Source: Coix lacryma-jobi var. lacryma-jobi
Lineage: Eukaryota > Streptophyta > Magnoliopsida > Poales > Poaceae
Direction of reading: 5' to 3'
Length of the DNA stretch: 64,000 bases
NCBI GenBank assembly: GCA_009763385.1
Contig: CM019830.1
Coordinates: 93,374,649 to 93,438,648, forward strand
The number at the start of each line of letters is the position of its first letter. The first letter of the stretch is position 1. The position numbers and the translations under genes were made by a program. The notes beneath the pieces are model-generated. The model did no database searches, was not told the DNA's origin, and saw nothing but the letters and a program-made list of their open reading frames with translations. Positions 1-10,900 of the stretch are shown here, piece by piece.

Positions 1-1104
1 CCCGAGCCTGAGGTCCGAGTACTATAGTAGTCGGTGCTTGGGTTCTTCATAAATGTATAATCAGGTAATCTATTAAGGTCTTGAGGAGTCGGACCATGAC
101 ACCAGTTTGTTGCTTAAACCATGCGAGTAATAAATACTCAGCTTCAGGTGAGTAATGTTTTCAACAAACACCCCGTATCACCCCTCACTGAATAAAAATT
201 ACCATGAGTCCAGCAATAATTGACTGGTGACTGTTCCAGTTGTACGTAATAATGATGTTTGTCGTTTTCTGCAACTGCAAACTTTGTCGTCTTTGTCTTG
301 AAGTGCGTGTAAGAATCAACTCTGTTACCCATGCGCCAGCTCTTCACATGCACCACAGTACAACTCTGTTGAATTATTGCTCCAGCGGTCACTGTTGTTA
401 ATGAACCATGTCCATAGACCGAGAAGAATTCGCCTATAAATACCCTGCCTGGGAAGCAAGGAGTTCATATGCCATAGGAGTATAGAACTTCTCTTAGTCC
501 CATGAGTTTTATAGTAGTGATAACGGAGATGGCCGAGCCCCCGGGTGTCTTCCTTATGTAAAAAAGATGAGGTGCCCAAAAGAACTCTTGTGAAGGGATC
601 ATCCGTTAGGGTGGTTTCCAAGTGGTCGCGAGCAGAGGGATACAGAGGTGCGCCTAGAAGAACTCCTGTGACTACCACTCGTAGATAACCTCGGAGTCAC
701 AGGTTGTCAAAAGGGTGCCGAGGGTGATGGCCTTGCCCGGAGTTCTTTGAGTATTGGGGTAGCACATGAGATCCACCTTGGGATGCACTAAAAAGATAGT
801 GTCTACCCAAGATTCTGTGTCTGCTTTACTGCGTCTCACTGAACCCTGTCCTTGGTGCAATAGGCATCAAGGCTCTGTACCTTGATTACACTGGAGTAGC
901 GTTTTACATCCTGATTGTACTTGTGCTGGTAAATGTTGTATCTCCAGATGTTCCATGCCTCTCTGTTGTAATTCCGAGTAATAATAATGAATATCTGGGT
1001 ACTTGGAATGATTTCTGAGTCCTCTGTTCTGTTCTCCAGTGCTAAATGTATCTTATGAAAAAAAGGAAACTTGTCTGTTTATTTTATTCCTGTTCTCTAT
1101 CTTT
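1..1104. other. Non-coding 3' part of the Tat element
   Basis: This stretch lies between the antisense gene and the unseen 3' LTR. Only short open frames occur on either strand and none resembles a retroelement domain. No CACTGACA LTR end is present, so the 3' LTR starts outside the window. Nothing more specific is visible. Confidence 0.5.
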
Positions 1105-1290
1105 GACGCCGTCTGACACGTACTCCCAGACGCCGTTGGTTTAGACGGTTCCATGACGCCGTTTAAGAAAGATGAACGGTTACCAAAACAGATCTATAAT
1201 AAGCCGCCGCCGGGCTTGTGTTTTCTTCACGCTTTCATCAAGCCATTGCCTTCAGAGCTATAAAATCCCTTAGCCAATTCCTCAGTTGAT
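1105..1290 (+). promoter_or_regulatory. Putative promoter of the antisense Tat gene
   Basis: A consensus TATA box (TATAAAA) sits at 1259-1265, about 50 bases upstream of the ATG at 1316. That predicts a transcription start near 1290 and a short leader. Upstream the octamer GACGCCGT occurs three times in the same orientation (1105-1112, 1129-1136, 1155-1162). These are candidate activator sites. The promoter points opposite to the retrotransposon genomic RNA, so the accessory gene would be transcribed independently of the LTR. No transcript evidence is available. Confidence 0.5.
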
Positions 1291-1315
1291 GCATAGAAAA
1301 TCACTCGTCACCAAC

Positions 1316-4243
1316 ATGGGTCCAAAGAAACAGTCTGCTGCGGACAAGAAGAAGCCTAGGATCACCACCACCGGAAAGCCAAAGCACCCGAATCCTCCAA
1401 CTGATGTCCTTGCCTGGAAAAAACCGGACACCATCGTGTCGGAACTGGCGTTCTTGGCGCAGCAAGGATTACTACGGGCACAACCTCTTGATGGATGGAG
1501 GGTACCCACCGATCACCGCACTCCTGCCCCCAACACCACGAAGATCGTGATGTTCAAGTCCTTCGTGGAGCTGGGATTGGGGCTTCCTGCTTCTGATTTC
1601 TTTCGTGGCTTGCTGCATTACAATGGTTTGACTATGAACCATATTACTCCCAATGCAGTTCTTCATATTGCAATCTTCACTCATCTCTGTGAGGCTTTCT
1701 TGGGAATTTGCCCCATTTTTACCCTTTTCTGCTACTTCTTCTGGTTTAAGAGTCAACCCAGTGATGCTAATGTCGAAGTAGTCGGAGGGGCTAGCCTCCA
1801 GGTTAGATTAGAAGTAGCTAATCAATACATAGTTGTAGATTTGTCGGAGTCTGTCAAAGATTGGGCAGCCGGCTGGTTTTATATGGCAAACCCTCCCCCG
1901 GCGCTTCGTCGTCACGATGGGTGGCCTCCGCAGAAGTGTCGTGAATGGAAGGAAAAGATCACTGCTGAAGGATTGGAGGCTATCCGACCTCTTAATGAAT
2001 CCATAGAGGCATTAAAGCTCGACGGCCTGACCGGGTACTCTGTCGTCCAAGATTTTGTTGCGCGGCGCATCCATCCTCTGCAACAACGAGCCAATTTCGG
2101 CTTCGAGTACCTGGGTAAGGATGACCCAGGTCGCCACGCTGTCGAGCAGTTGGCAGACTGCGAAGTCCTATAGAGAGTGAACCGACTGCTTAAGAGCCGT
2201 GAACACTTAACTCCAGTGATGGCGACATTCTCCGCCATTAACCCTCCTCCTCAGGTGAGTAATTAATTTGTCATGTCGTCGAGGTTCTGAATAGATATTC
2301 TTCTGACCTGCCTCTAGGGACTGAAGAAGGTGGAGGCATAGTTTTGGAGGGTCCTATCCGAAGTGAGGATCTTCCCAAAAAACCAAGCTCTCCTAAAGAT
2401 CTTGACTGGCTTGACACAGATTCAACTGACTCTGATGTCATGCTTATAGACCCGGAGGCTGAAGGTAGCCGGAAGAGGTCGCCGACTCCTCAGCCAGAAG
2501 CCAGAGGACCCGTCCTTAAGAAGGCTCGCACTGGTAATCGCCGTGCTTGTCGAAAAGTTATTTTATCACAAGAGTTGTCTGATAAGCACTATAAGCCAGG
2601 TGCTCCTGGTAAGGGAAAACCCGAGTACTTTGTTGTCCTTTTGAATGTTGTTGATCTCTTGTCTTATATATGTCGCTGTATCAGATGCTGGGACGACTCA
2701 AGGGACTTCAAGCAGCGTGGTGTCTGAAGAAACTCTGGCTTCAGACCCGCTTCTGAAACAGCCTCTCTTGAAGCTGCCAAAGCCACTGAAGCTCGTGAAG
2801 TAAGTTTTCAGCTTTTGTAGATTGTTCGCAGATTTCTGATACTGACATGAGTACTTGTCTATTTCGTAGGAAAGCAAAGCCAGGTGCAACGACCTTGAGT
2901 GTCGTTCCTGATCCTCAGGCGGTAGAGGAGTCGGAGCCGCTGGGCAGAGATGACTCCAGCGTGCCGTCAACTTTTAGTCAGGTAGATCCGCTGCCTGGCT
3001 CCTCTCCGTCCAAGTCTCAGGCCGATGCGGCTCCTGATGCAGATGCTCTTCCATTGCCTCAGGTTGGTTGGCCGTTCTCCATCTTTCGTTCTCCTGCTCA
3101 GCTGGAGTTTGACCGAGTGTGGAATGACTAGTTTTTTCGCACACGACAGCCGGACGAACCTACCCTGGACATGGTCCTGACGGACATTCATACAGAGGCT
3201 TCAGCTCGCCAACCAGGAGGATCTTTAGATGCGCCCGAGTCCTCGCGCCAAGGAGCGACTCTTGACGTGTCTGGGTATAACCAGGACCTTACCCGGGTGA
3301 AGGAGCTGAGCGAGCAGGTGAAGGCTCCTGTTGAAGCTCTTCTCCAGTTTGTTGAGGTACGATTCTTAATCTCTTTGTTTTGTGTGCTCTAGACTCACCC
3401 GAGTACTCACAATATTATTGTCCTATAGGCCTTTGACTTCAAGGTTAAGGACCAGGTTACCCGGATTCGCCAGGAGATGTCCCGTGAGAATCAAGAGCTC
3501 CGGGACTACATTGCCCAGGATCGGATTAGTCAAAAGTTTGCCACCCAGATCCTTCATAACCGCATTAATGAACTTCAAAGCAACCTCAAGGAAGTGGTAG
3601 CGGATCGCGATGCTGCTAACGACCGTGAGGTTGGGCTGATAGCCAAGGCTGCTTCCATGGAGCAGAAAATGAAGGAGCTGAAGAAAAATTCCAAAAAGCA
3701 GCTTGAAGGTATGCCTGAAGTTTCTTTGCCAGTCTGTTTCATAGTATTAGTCTGATTGTACGATAACCGACTTGTATTTATGCAGAGGCGAAAGGGCTGG
3801 CTTCTGGATGGCAGAACGCGTTCAACCGGAAGGAGGCGGAGCTTGAGGAGGTATTTGCTAATGCGCAAAATACTCTTCAGGAAGCCAAATTGATGCGTGA
3901 GGGTGCTGACCGGGACCTTCTGCAGGCTTTGAAGTCTACGAAGGAGTCACAAGATTCCGTGAAGGCTTTGGAGCAAGCTGTCGAGCCCCTCCTCAACATG
4001 ATTCCGGCACCAGCAGGAGTCAAAGAGACTTTGATTGATCGGGCCAAGGCTGCACCCAGGCGGCTGGCTCAATACATTAAAGATATGTCGATCTCCGTGG
4101 TGCAGGGTCTGATGGCAACGCTGCGGCTACATCTCCCGTCCTTCGACCTGTCCGCTCTGATGACCCTCCCTGATGGCAAAGGCGACGAGGACCTTGTAGC
4201 AATGCAGGAGGAGGTGAAGACCGCTGCGGAGGAGTACTCGTAG
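1316..4243 (+). pseudogene. Antisense accessory gene of Tat element, Transposase_28-type, six exons
   Basis: Plausible exons are 1316-2254, 2318-2608, 2685-2799, 2870-3356, 3429-3708 and 3786-4243. They are separated by five GT-AG introns of 63-77 bases. Codons join exactly in frame at four junctions; the first junction is out of frame, probably because of an indel. The ATG at 1316 has a good context (aacATGG). The first exon holds the block seen in grass proteins annotated as putative gypsy-type transposon (Transposase_28), around residues 75-165, with FFRGLLHYNGL and HLCEAFLGI. The second exon has acidic and nuclear-signal-like basic patches. The last exons are rich in heptad-like E/K/L sequence, suggesting coiled coil. 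Two in-frame TAG codons (2171, 3129) break it; the second could be a GAG-to-TAG change. Its function is unknown. It is not a DNA transposase by any catalytic motif I can see. Confidence 0.7.
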
Positions 4244-5040
4244 ATCTTAGATCTTGTAGAGTAGTCTAGACTCCTTAGTTTTTGCAGCTTGTATCTCCTA
4301 AAAATAATTATTATGAAATATCAAAGATATTGGTTACTTCTGAATCTCATAGACTTCATATGCGATCAACTCCATGTTTGCAGGAAATTTCTGCGGCAAT
4401 GGGTTGAGTTTATTGTGGATGTATGACCAGGTGTCTAATTAGACGAGTCTATCCGAGTGCTCTTTTAGCACTTTGGTGTGGGTCATATGACTTCGTTTCT
4501 CTCGCGACTGTGTAGAGAACGTAGTCCTGCCCAGGTACTACTCTTAGTACCCTTGTTCAAGGGATAATTCCGATCAGGCACCTCTTGAAGGACCGTAACG
4601 TTGGTTCCTTCGGGGTGGATCGTATCCTCTTGGGGATCGCAGCTTGGGTGCGAAGGTAGGTGGACCTATGTCCAAGGAGTATGTAACAGGGTGAGTATTG
4701 TCCCACCTTGTTACGCCTTATAGGAACTAGTCTCCACTATGGTGGATTCCATATTCGCTATAGGCTGATAGCCGGGTGTTAAGCCGTACTACCTTGTGAG
4801 TTGTATTGAGCTCGAGCTTGTAACTCAAGTATGGTTACTGCTGAACCAAATTCATCCAAGTAATTATAGTCGGTGGTGAGCCCTGTTATTGCGGGGACTC
4901 TTATGCGACTGAATAGTCGAAAAGAGGTATAGGAAAAAGCCTGGATAATTTGCAAAGTTCTTGTTTCTGATGAACTCCAAACTTTATTAATATCCGACTA
5001 ATAAATACAATTGCCCTGAGTCGAAATTGTAGTGTAGTCC
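4244..5040. other. Spacer between antisense gene and Tat pol
   Basis: About 0.8 kb lies between the stop codon of the plus-strand gene and the end of the minus-strand integrase. The two genes converge here, so the stretch would hold the 3' untranslated part of both. I see no domain, repeat array or clear terminator in it. Confidence 0.4.
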
Positions 5041-6371
5041 TTAAGTATGGAATTTCTTCAAGTGCTCAATATTCCATGAATTTGGCAACGGAGATCCATC
5101 TTCAGTGACTAGCTCAAACGACCCGGGTCTTGTTACTTTGGATACAATATAGGGGCCTTCCCATGGACTCATAAGCTTGTGGCGTCCTGTAGTGTTCTGA
5201 ATTTTCTTCAACACCATATCGCCTATTTGAAAGGTGCGGTGATGGACGTTTTTATCATAGTAGCGCCTCATCCCTTGAAGGTACCTTGCTGACTGGAAGA
5301 GTGCGGTTAGTCGAGCTTCTTTAAGACTGTCGACCTCTAAACGCCTGGTGTCGTCAGCTTCGCCTTCGTTGTAGTGCTCTGTTCGTGGGGATTTCCAGAT
5401 TAAATTAGCCGGGAGGATTGCTTCAGTGCCATATACCAGAAGAAAGGAGTGTAGCCTGTTGCCCGACTTTGTTGTGTCTGTAATCCCCAACTACCTTAGG
5501 CAACTCTTCAACCCATTTTCCGCCGTGATCCTTTAGGAGGTCGAAAAGCCTTGGTTTTAATCCAGCGAGAATCAGGGCGTTTGCTCGTTCAACTTGGCCG
5601 TTGGACTGTGGGTGAGCTACTGATGCGTAGTCTATCTTGATTCCGCAGTCACTGGCCCATGATTTGAATTCGATAGCAGTAAAGGGGGACCCAAGATCAG
5701 TAATGATTCTGTGCGGCATTCCACAGCGGTGAAAGATGCTCTGCATGAATTGAACTGACTTGGAAGCATTGAATTTGACCAAGGACATGTACTCAATCCA
5801 CTTTGTGAATTTGTCGATAGCGACGTAGATGTATTCAAATCCGCCTGAGGCACGCTTGAGGGACCCACCATATCGAGTCCCCAGCATGAGAAGGGCCATG
5901 ATGGAGGGATACAGATCAATTCATGTGCAGGTACATGCTGCTGCTTGGCAAAAGACTGGCATGATTGACAGCGGCGGACTAAGTCTTCTGCGTCCTTTAG
6001 GGCTGAGGGCCAGTAGTATCCTGTCCTGAAGATTTTTCCAACTAGGTCCTTGAAGCTGCGTGATTACCACAGCACCCAGAGTGGACTTCATTTAGGATTT
6101 CTCGGCCTTCTTCTGGTGAAATGCACTTGAGGAGGACTCCTGATGAAGCTTCGCGTCGATACAGCCTGTCCCCGACTAGGACATAGTTTTTGCTACGTCT
6201 GGTGACTTGCTCTGCGGCAGTTTTGTCACTCGGTAATTTATGTTCTTTGAAATAGTCAATGAACACCTGCGTCCAGTCGGGTGCTAGGCATAAGACCTGT
6301 GAAGGGTGCTGGTTCAATCCCTTCCTTCTCTTGTATTGAAGGTTTGGATAACTCATGCACGAAGGTACCAC
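5041..6371 (-). pseudogene. Tat integrase, frameshifted
   Basis: This is the C-terminal part of the Pol polyprotein, which inserts the cDNA into the host genome. Reading leftward, the N-terminal zinc-binding part lies near 6180-6050 (residues ending in EVHSGCCGNH). The catalytic core has the first Asp in GLDMVGP, the second in ITDLGSPF (usually DNGSQF in relatives) and Glu in NGQVERAN. The C-terminal part carries SPWEGPYIV, the GPF/Y-type motif, and ends in IEHLKKFHT followed by a stop. At least two frameshifts (near 6040 and 5460) split it into three open pieces. No chromodomain follows, as expected for Tat. Confidence 0.85.
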
Positions 6372-6424
6372 TGGGAACTTGTGCTCTGTCGGAGCCCAAT
6401 TTTGCTAATATATCTGCTGCCACG

Positions 6425-6955
6425 TTAAGTCCCGAGTAATATGAATGAGCTTGAGTCCTGAAAAGTGTTTTCCAGCTTGCGGACTTCAGCACAATAGGCA
6501 TTCATTGTTTCCTTGGTGCAGTCCCAATCTTTATTGACTTGGTGGATGACCACGAAAGAATCGCCATAGACTAGTAGTCGCTTAATGCCCAGAGTGACTG
6601 CTAGTTTGAGTCCATGAAGTAGTGTTTCATATTCTGCTTCATTGTTGGTAGCCGACAACAATATTTGCAGAACGTATTTGAGCTGTTCGCTGGCGGGTGA
6701 TACAAGAAGAACGTCGGCTCCTGCTCCTCCGAGTTTTAGGGACCCGTCAAAGTACATCTTCCAATGATCAGGGACAGCATTGTCTTGGATCTGCTGTATT
6801 TCTGTCCACTCGGCGACGAAGTCAGCTAGAGCCTGTGACTTAATACCTTTCCTAGGAGTGAATTTAATGTTGAGTGCCCCTAATTCAACTGCCCACTTAG
6901 AAATTCTGCCGGTAGCATCACGATTGTGAAGGATTTCTCCTAAAGGAAAATCCAT
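6425..6955 (-). pseudogene. Tat RNase H region with the second, archaeal-like RNase H
   Basis: The segment begins with the end of the first, degenerate RNase H and its connection (ISKWAVELGALNIKF, then ALADFVAEW). It continues into a complete RNase H fold with the acidic residues of MYFDGS, NNEAEYE and VYGDS. Tat elements are known to carry this additional domain (aRNH) downstream of the ordinary RNase H. It would remove RNA from the RNA/DNA hybrid during reverse transcription. The open frame covers 176 residues and then shifts out of frame before integrase. Confidence 0.8.
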
Positions 6956-6957
6956 GA

Positions 6958-7901
6958 CTATCGTGATCTCATGAGCTTAGAAGTATTGCCGTAACTTTTT
7001 GAGGATATGAGTAATGCATAGAGCAGTTTCTGTACTTGCGGGTACCTGATCTTCGAGTCAGAGAGTACCTCGCTGATATAGTAAACTGGTGGTTGGGTGC
7101 TGTAGATGTGCTTGTCGTCTTTATGCTCCACCACGATTGTTGTACTCACAACGTGTGTGGTAGCTGCAATATACAACATCATCAGTTCCCTGGGCTCAGG
7201 CGGCGTCAGTATTGGGGAATTGGTAAGGTAGCCTTTGAGTTGTTCGAAAGCCCTGTCCGCTTCTACCGTGCACTGAAATTGTCACCGGCTTGAGCAGCTT
7301 GAAGAAAGGTAATCCTTTTCTCCTAGCCGTGAGATAAATCGATTTAACGCAGCCAAGCACCCGGTGAGCTTCTGAACGTCTCTGACGATAGCGTGATCTG
7401 CTTTTCAGTAGCCTCGATGCCTTGATGACTAACAAGGAATCCGAGTAACTGTCCTGAGGGTACTCCGAAAACGCATTTTGTTGGATTGAGTCTCCACTGA
7501 TACGCACGTAAACGGTTGAATGTTTCCTCTAGGTCTGATATCAGGGTAGTCGGATCCTTTGTCTTTATGACCACATCATCGACATAAGCTTCTGCGTTTC
7601 GGCCAATCTGGTCACCCAAACAATCTTGGATGGCTCGTTGATAAGTGGCTCCTGCATTCTTTAACCTAAAGGACATGGTTTTTATAACAGTAGGCGCCGA
7701 AAGGAGTTTTAAATGATGTCTTGGGTTGGTCTTCTTCCTTGAGGGCAATCTGATGGTACCCGGAATAGCAATCCAAAAAGGATAAAACATCGGAGCCTGT
7801 GGTGGCGTCAACTATTTGATCTATCCTTGGTAATCTGAAGGGATCTTTGGACAGTGTTTGTTGAGGTCTGTGTAGTCGACACACATACGCCACTCGGTGG
7901 A
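6958..7901 (-). pseudogene. Tat reverse transcriptase, 5' part removed by Tekay-1
   Basis: The palm and fingers motifs of a Ty3 RT are visible. They are DPFRLPRIDQIVD, then FLDCYSGYHQI, then KTSFKTPFGAYCY, and the active site AYVDDVVIK near 7580, followed by NPTKCVFGV and GFLVSHQGIE. The frame shifts near 7670 and again below 7340. The N-terminal edge ends at 7901, where the Tekay-1 LTR begins. The missing upstream residues resume at about 30332, where the sequence encodes a GLVKKKNS-type stretch that normally directly precedes this block. Confidence 0.85.
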
Positions 7902-10900
7902 TGTAACACCCCTGGTGTTAAGCATCCCTAATGCATAACTTGACATCTCATAAGCACGAAGCATCATCATCCCATGTTGCATTTGTGTTGTTAAGTGTCA
8001 TTTCATGTCTTGGCTTGTAATGTTATGCTTGAAGTGATGCTTGTTTGACTTGCTTTTGGAGTGTTGGAGTCTCCTTAGTAGTTGAACCTTGTTGAGGAGT
8101 CAAAAAGAAGCTAGGTTTGTGTTGGTCATTTTGGCTAACCAAGTCACTAACCCTAGTTGCCTTAATAGAGCCCTAGGAGTCCTTTTGTTTGACTAACTAA
8201 GACCTCCTTATAGAAGCTTTGTTTGGCTGTGGACCTTAACCAAAATTGTGTAGAATTTAGTGTAGAACAAAAGTTGTTTAAGGCCCAACTAATGAAAATG
8301 ATTTAACAAGGTGTTTTAGGACCCACAAGGCAGAAATGGGGGAGGTTAGACTTAGAAAAAATTCCCATGTCCCTAACTGGCGAAACAGTTTCGCTGAGCG
8401 ATCTTTGAGCTTTTCTGGAGCAATCTAGGCCAAACCAAAGCTTGATCTTGTAACCAAAGTTGTAGTCGGCATGTAGCTCTACTCAATGGAACAAATGGTT
8501 TAGCATTTCATCAAGTGGATTAGGAGTTAATCGCGTCCAAAGTTTGGCCGTCAGTCGGCCATCGGCAACTGAATCGGCCGATTCATTTGAATCGGGTCGT
8601 GCCGTGCCGACCGCGCGCAGGACTCGCCCGCCGCGTGGCGCGCGCCGGCCGGGTACGCAGCGTCCACGCGCGGCGTGGCGTGCAGGTCGCCTCGCCCCTG
8701 CCCGAAGCCGCACTCCCTCCATTCTGTCCCTCTCGCTCTCTCGCCGTCGCCCAAGCGGAAGAGAGGGGGAAAGCAGAGCGCCGCCGCCGTTCGTCGTCGT
8801 TCGCCGCCGTTCGGCCCGCCTCGCCGCAAGCCCAACCACCCACACAGGCTTTGCCGTGAGCCCCCGCACCTCTTGCTACCCTTAGCGCCCCAAAGGAGCC
8901 CCCTAGGCAATCCTCGGGATGAGCCGCCGCCATGGCCGCCACGACCGCCGAGCTCGGTTCGCCGTGGCCGGCCTCCTTCCCATGGTTTCGTGTCGCCCTA
9001 GCTCACGTTCAAGGGTTAGGGAGGTTCGTAGAAGATGTAGAAGGTGACGGTTTGGCCGGTAGGGTTTGAAGAACGCGGTGATGCCACGCCCGCCATGTCC
9101 GCCATTGCCGGCGAGCTCGGTCCGCCGTGGCCAACCCCCTTCCCGTGCCCGTCCGTTGGTCCTAGCTAGCGTTCGCGAGTCGCCTTGGACCGTAGAAGGC
9201 GTTGGTGGTGTTGGTTTAGTCGACTAGGGTTTGGTAGTGCCAGTACGCTGCCGTCTGCCGCTCGCCATGGTCGCCGGAGTCGGCATGGCCGTGGTCGCGA
9301 GTGCTCGGAGCAGGAGCCCTGGCTCCTGAGCCTCGGTTAGGGTTGTGAAGGTCGCCGGAGTAGAAATCGCGCGTTGGTTTGGCTCGGGATGACCGGAGCC
9401 GGCCGGCGTAGCATGCCCGCGCCGCCGTGTCCGCCATGGTCGCCGGTGAGCTCGATTCGAGCATGCGCCGGGCTAGATAGTGGTACCGCCGGGTGCGGAG
9501 AAGGAGGGGAGCAAGGTGGTGGTGTCCGTTTCGCTAGAGAGGTCGCCGCCGGTGAGCTTCGCCGCGGTCAACCTTTCCCCTAGTTCGGTGTGACTGACCG
9601 GTGGGGTCGGTTTGACCAAGGGCCCCGCGGGTCAGTGGCTCGGTCCCGGTTGTCTGTGGCCTGGGTGCAATAGCCTGGGTGCGTGTAGCAGTTTATGTTA
9701 AAAGGGTTTTTCAGGGTTTTGTTTAAATAGTTTTCAGAAGTATTTGAATTGCTTGTTTAATTCATATCTTGCATTCTATAAATGCTAAAAAGGTGAAACA
9801 AGTTTTGTTAAGTTTGTTGTGATGAGTTCTGTGCATGAAAATGTGATATGTCCAGTTTGTGATAAAGTTATGTCTAGCTATATTTAATTCTTGTTTTGGC
9901 TGAAATCTTGTTAAATGCATAGTAATATGTGTATTGCTCAAAAAAATGTGATTCTTGTTTTGTTATGTTTGATTGATGAATAGCTTCTGGGAAAAATGTA
10001 ATATGATGTTGTTCTGTGGAATATTTTAGCAGTAGCAATTAAAATGAATAAATGTTTGTTTCTTGTTTATTTTGTAGTAATTAAAATATGAGGAGTTAGA
10101 ACCTGATAATTTTTATACACTGCTCTTGTGCTAAGAAGTTCAGTAGAAAATAAGAAATCTGTTGTTTGACACTTTTTGAATGGGTGTGTAGTTCAAAGCA
10201 CCTTTTCATGGTAGAAATTGTCTTTTTCATAGAGGATAGGGCTTAAGTCCAAATGGGTTGAAATTGGGACAGAGGACTAGGTTATGTGTTGTTAACTTCC
10301 AGTAATTTTTGTAGATTTTTCTGAAGCTGTCTAGAATGGGTTGCTGTTATAAGCTTGATTAATTGGTTTTATTTCAGCAAGTAATTAAAGGAAGGTAATT
10401 TATTAAAGTGAGTGCTTGCTGTGGTAATTAGAATCCTAAACAGTGAATTAGAAGAGCTCGCTGGTTGATTGATTAGTTAAGGTATTTTGTGATCACTGGG
10501 TGATGTTGACTACCTTGTTGAAGAGAACGCAGTAGATGACATGTGCTTATCTCCTGAGTTATCTTGGTAGATGACATGTGCTTATCTCCTGAATTGTCTT
10601 GTTCTATGTTGCATCACCAGTGCATTCCATGTGCATTCATGTTATTTATGCGTGTCGTGCATCATGCAGGATCGGTAGCCGAGGTCCAGGAACCGCCACC
10701 AGTGGAGCCGTATCTGGAGGAGACACCGGACGAGAGGACCCCGGAAGGAGTCGACGAGGACCTGCCGGAGTGCCGCGATCACCGACCCTCCGACTTTGAG
10801 CGAGGCAAGCCCTGGAGCATCCCACTCCTACTGTTTGCAAATGCAATTACAAATTAACTTGATATGTTTGTTGCATTAGGTTATAGGAGTTGAGTGATAC

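Noticed and set aside
1316..2173. Transposase of a DNA transposon
   Set aside because: The family name Transposase_28 is historical. No DDE or other catalytic pattern is visible, and the gene lies antisense in a Tat retrotransposon.
8483..9001. GC-rich overlapping frames as host genes, also at 26562-26993 and 27280-27747
   Set aside because: They lie inside the Tekay-1 LTRs, occur on both strands at once, and differ by frameshifts between the two LTRs. They reflect high GC content.
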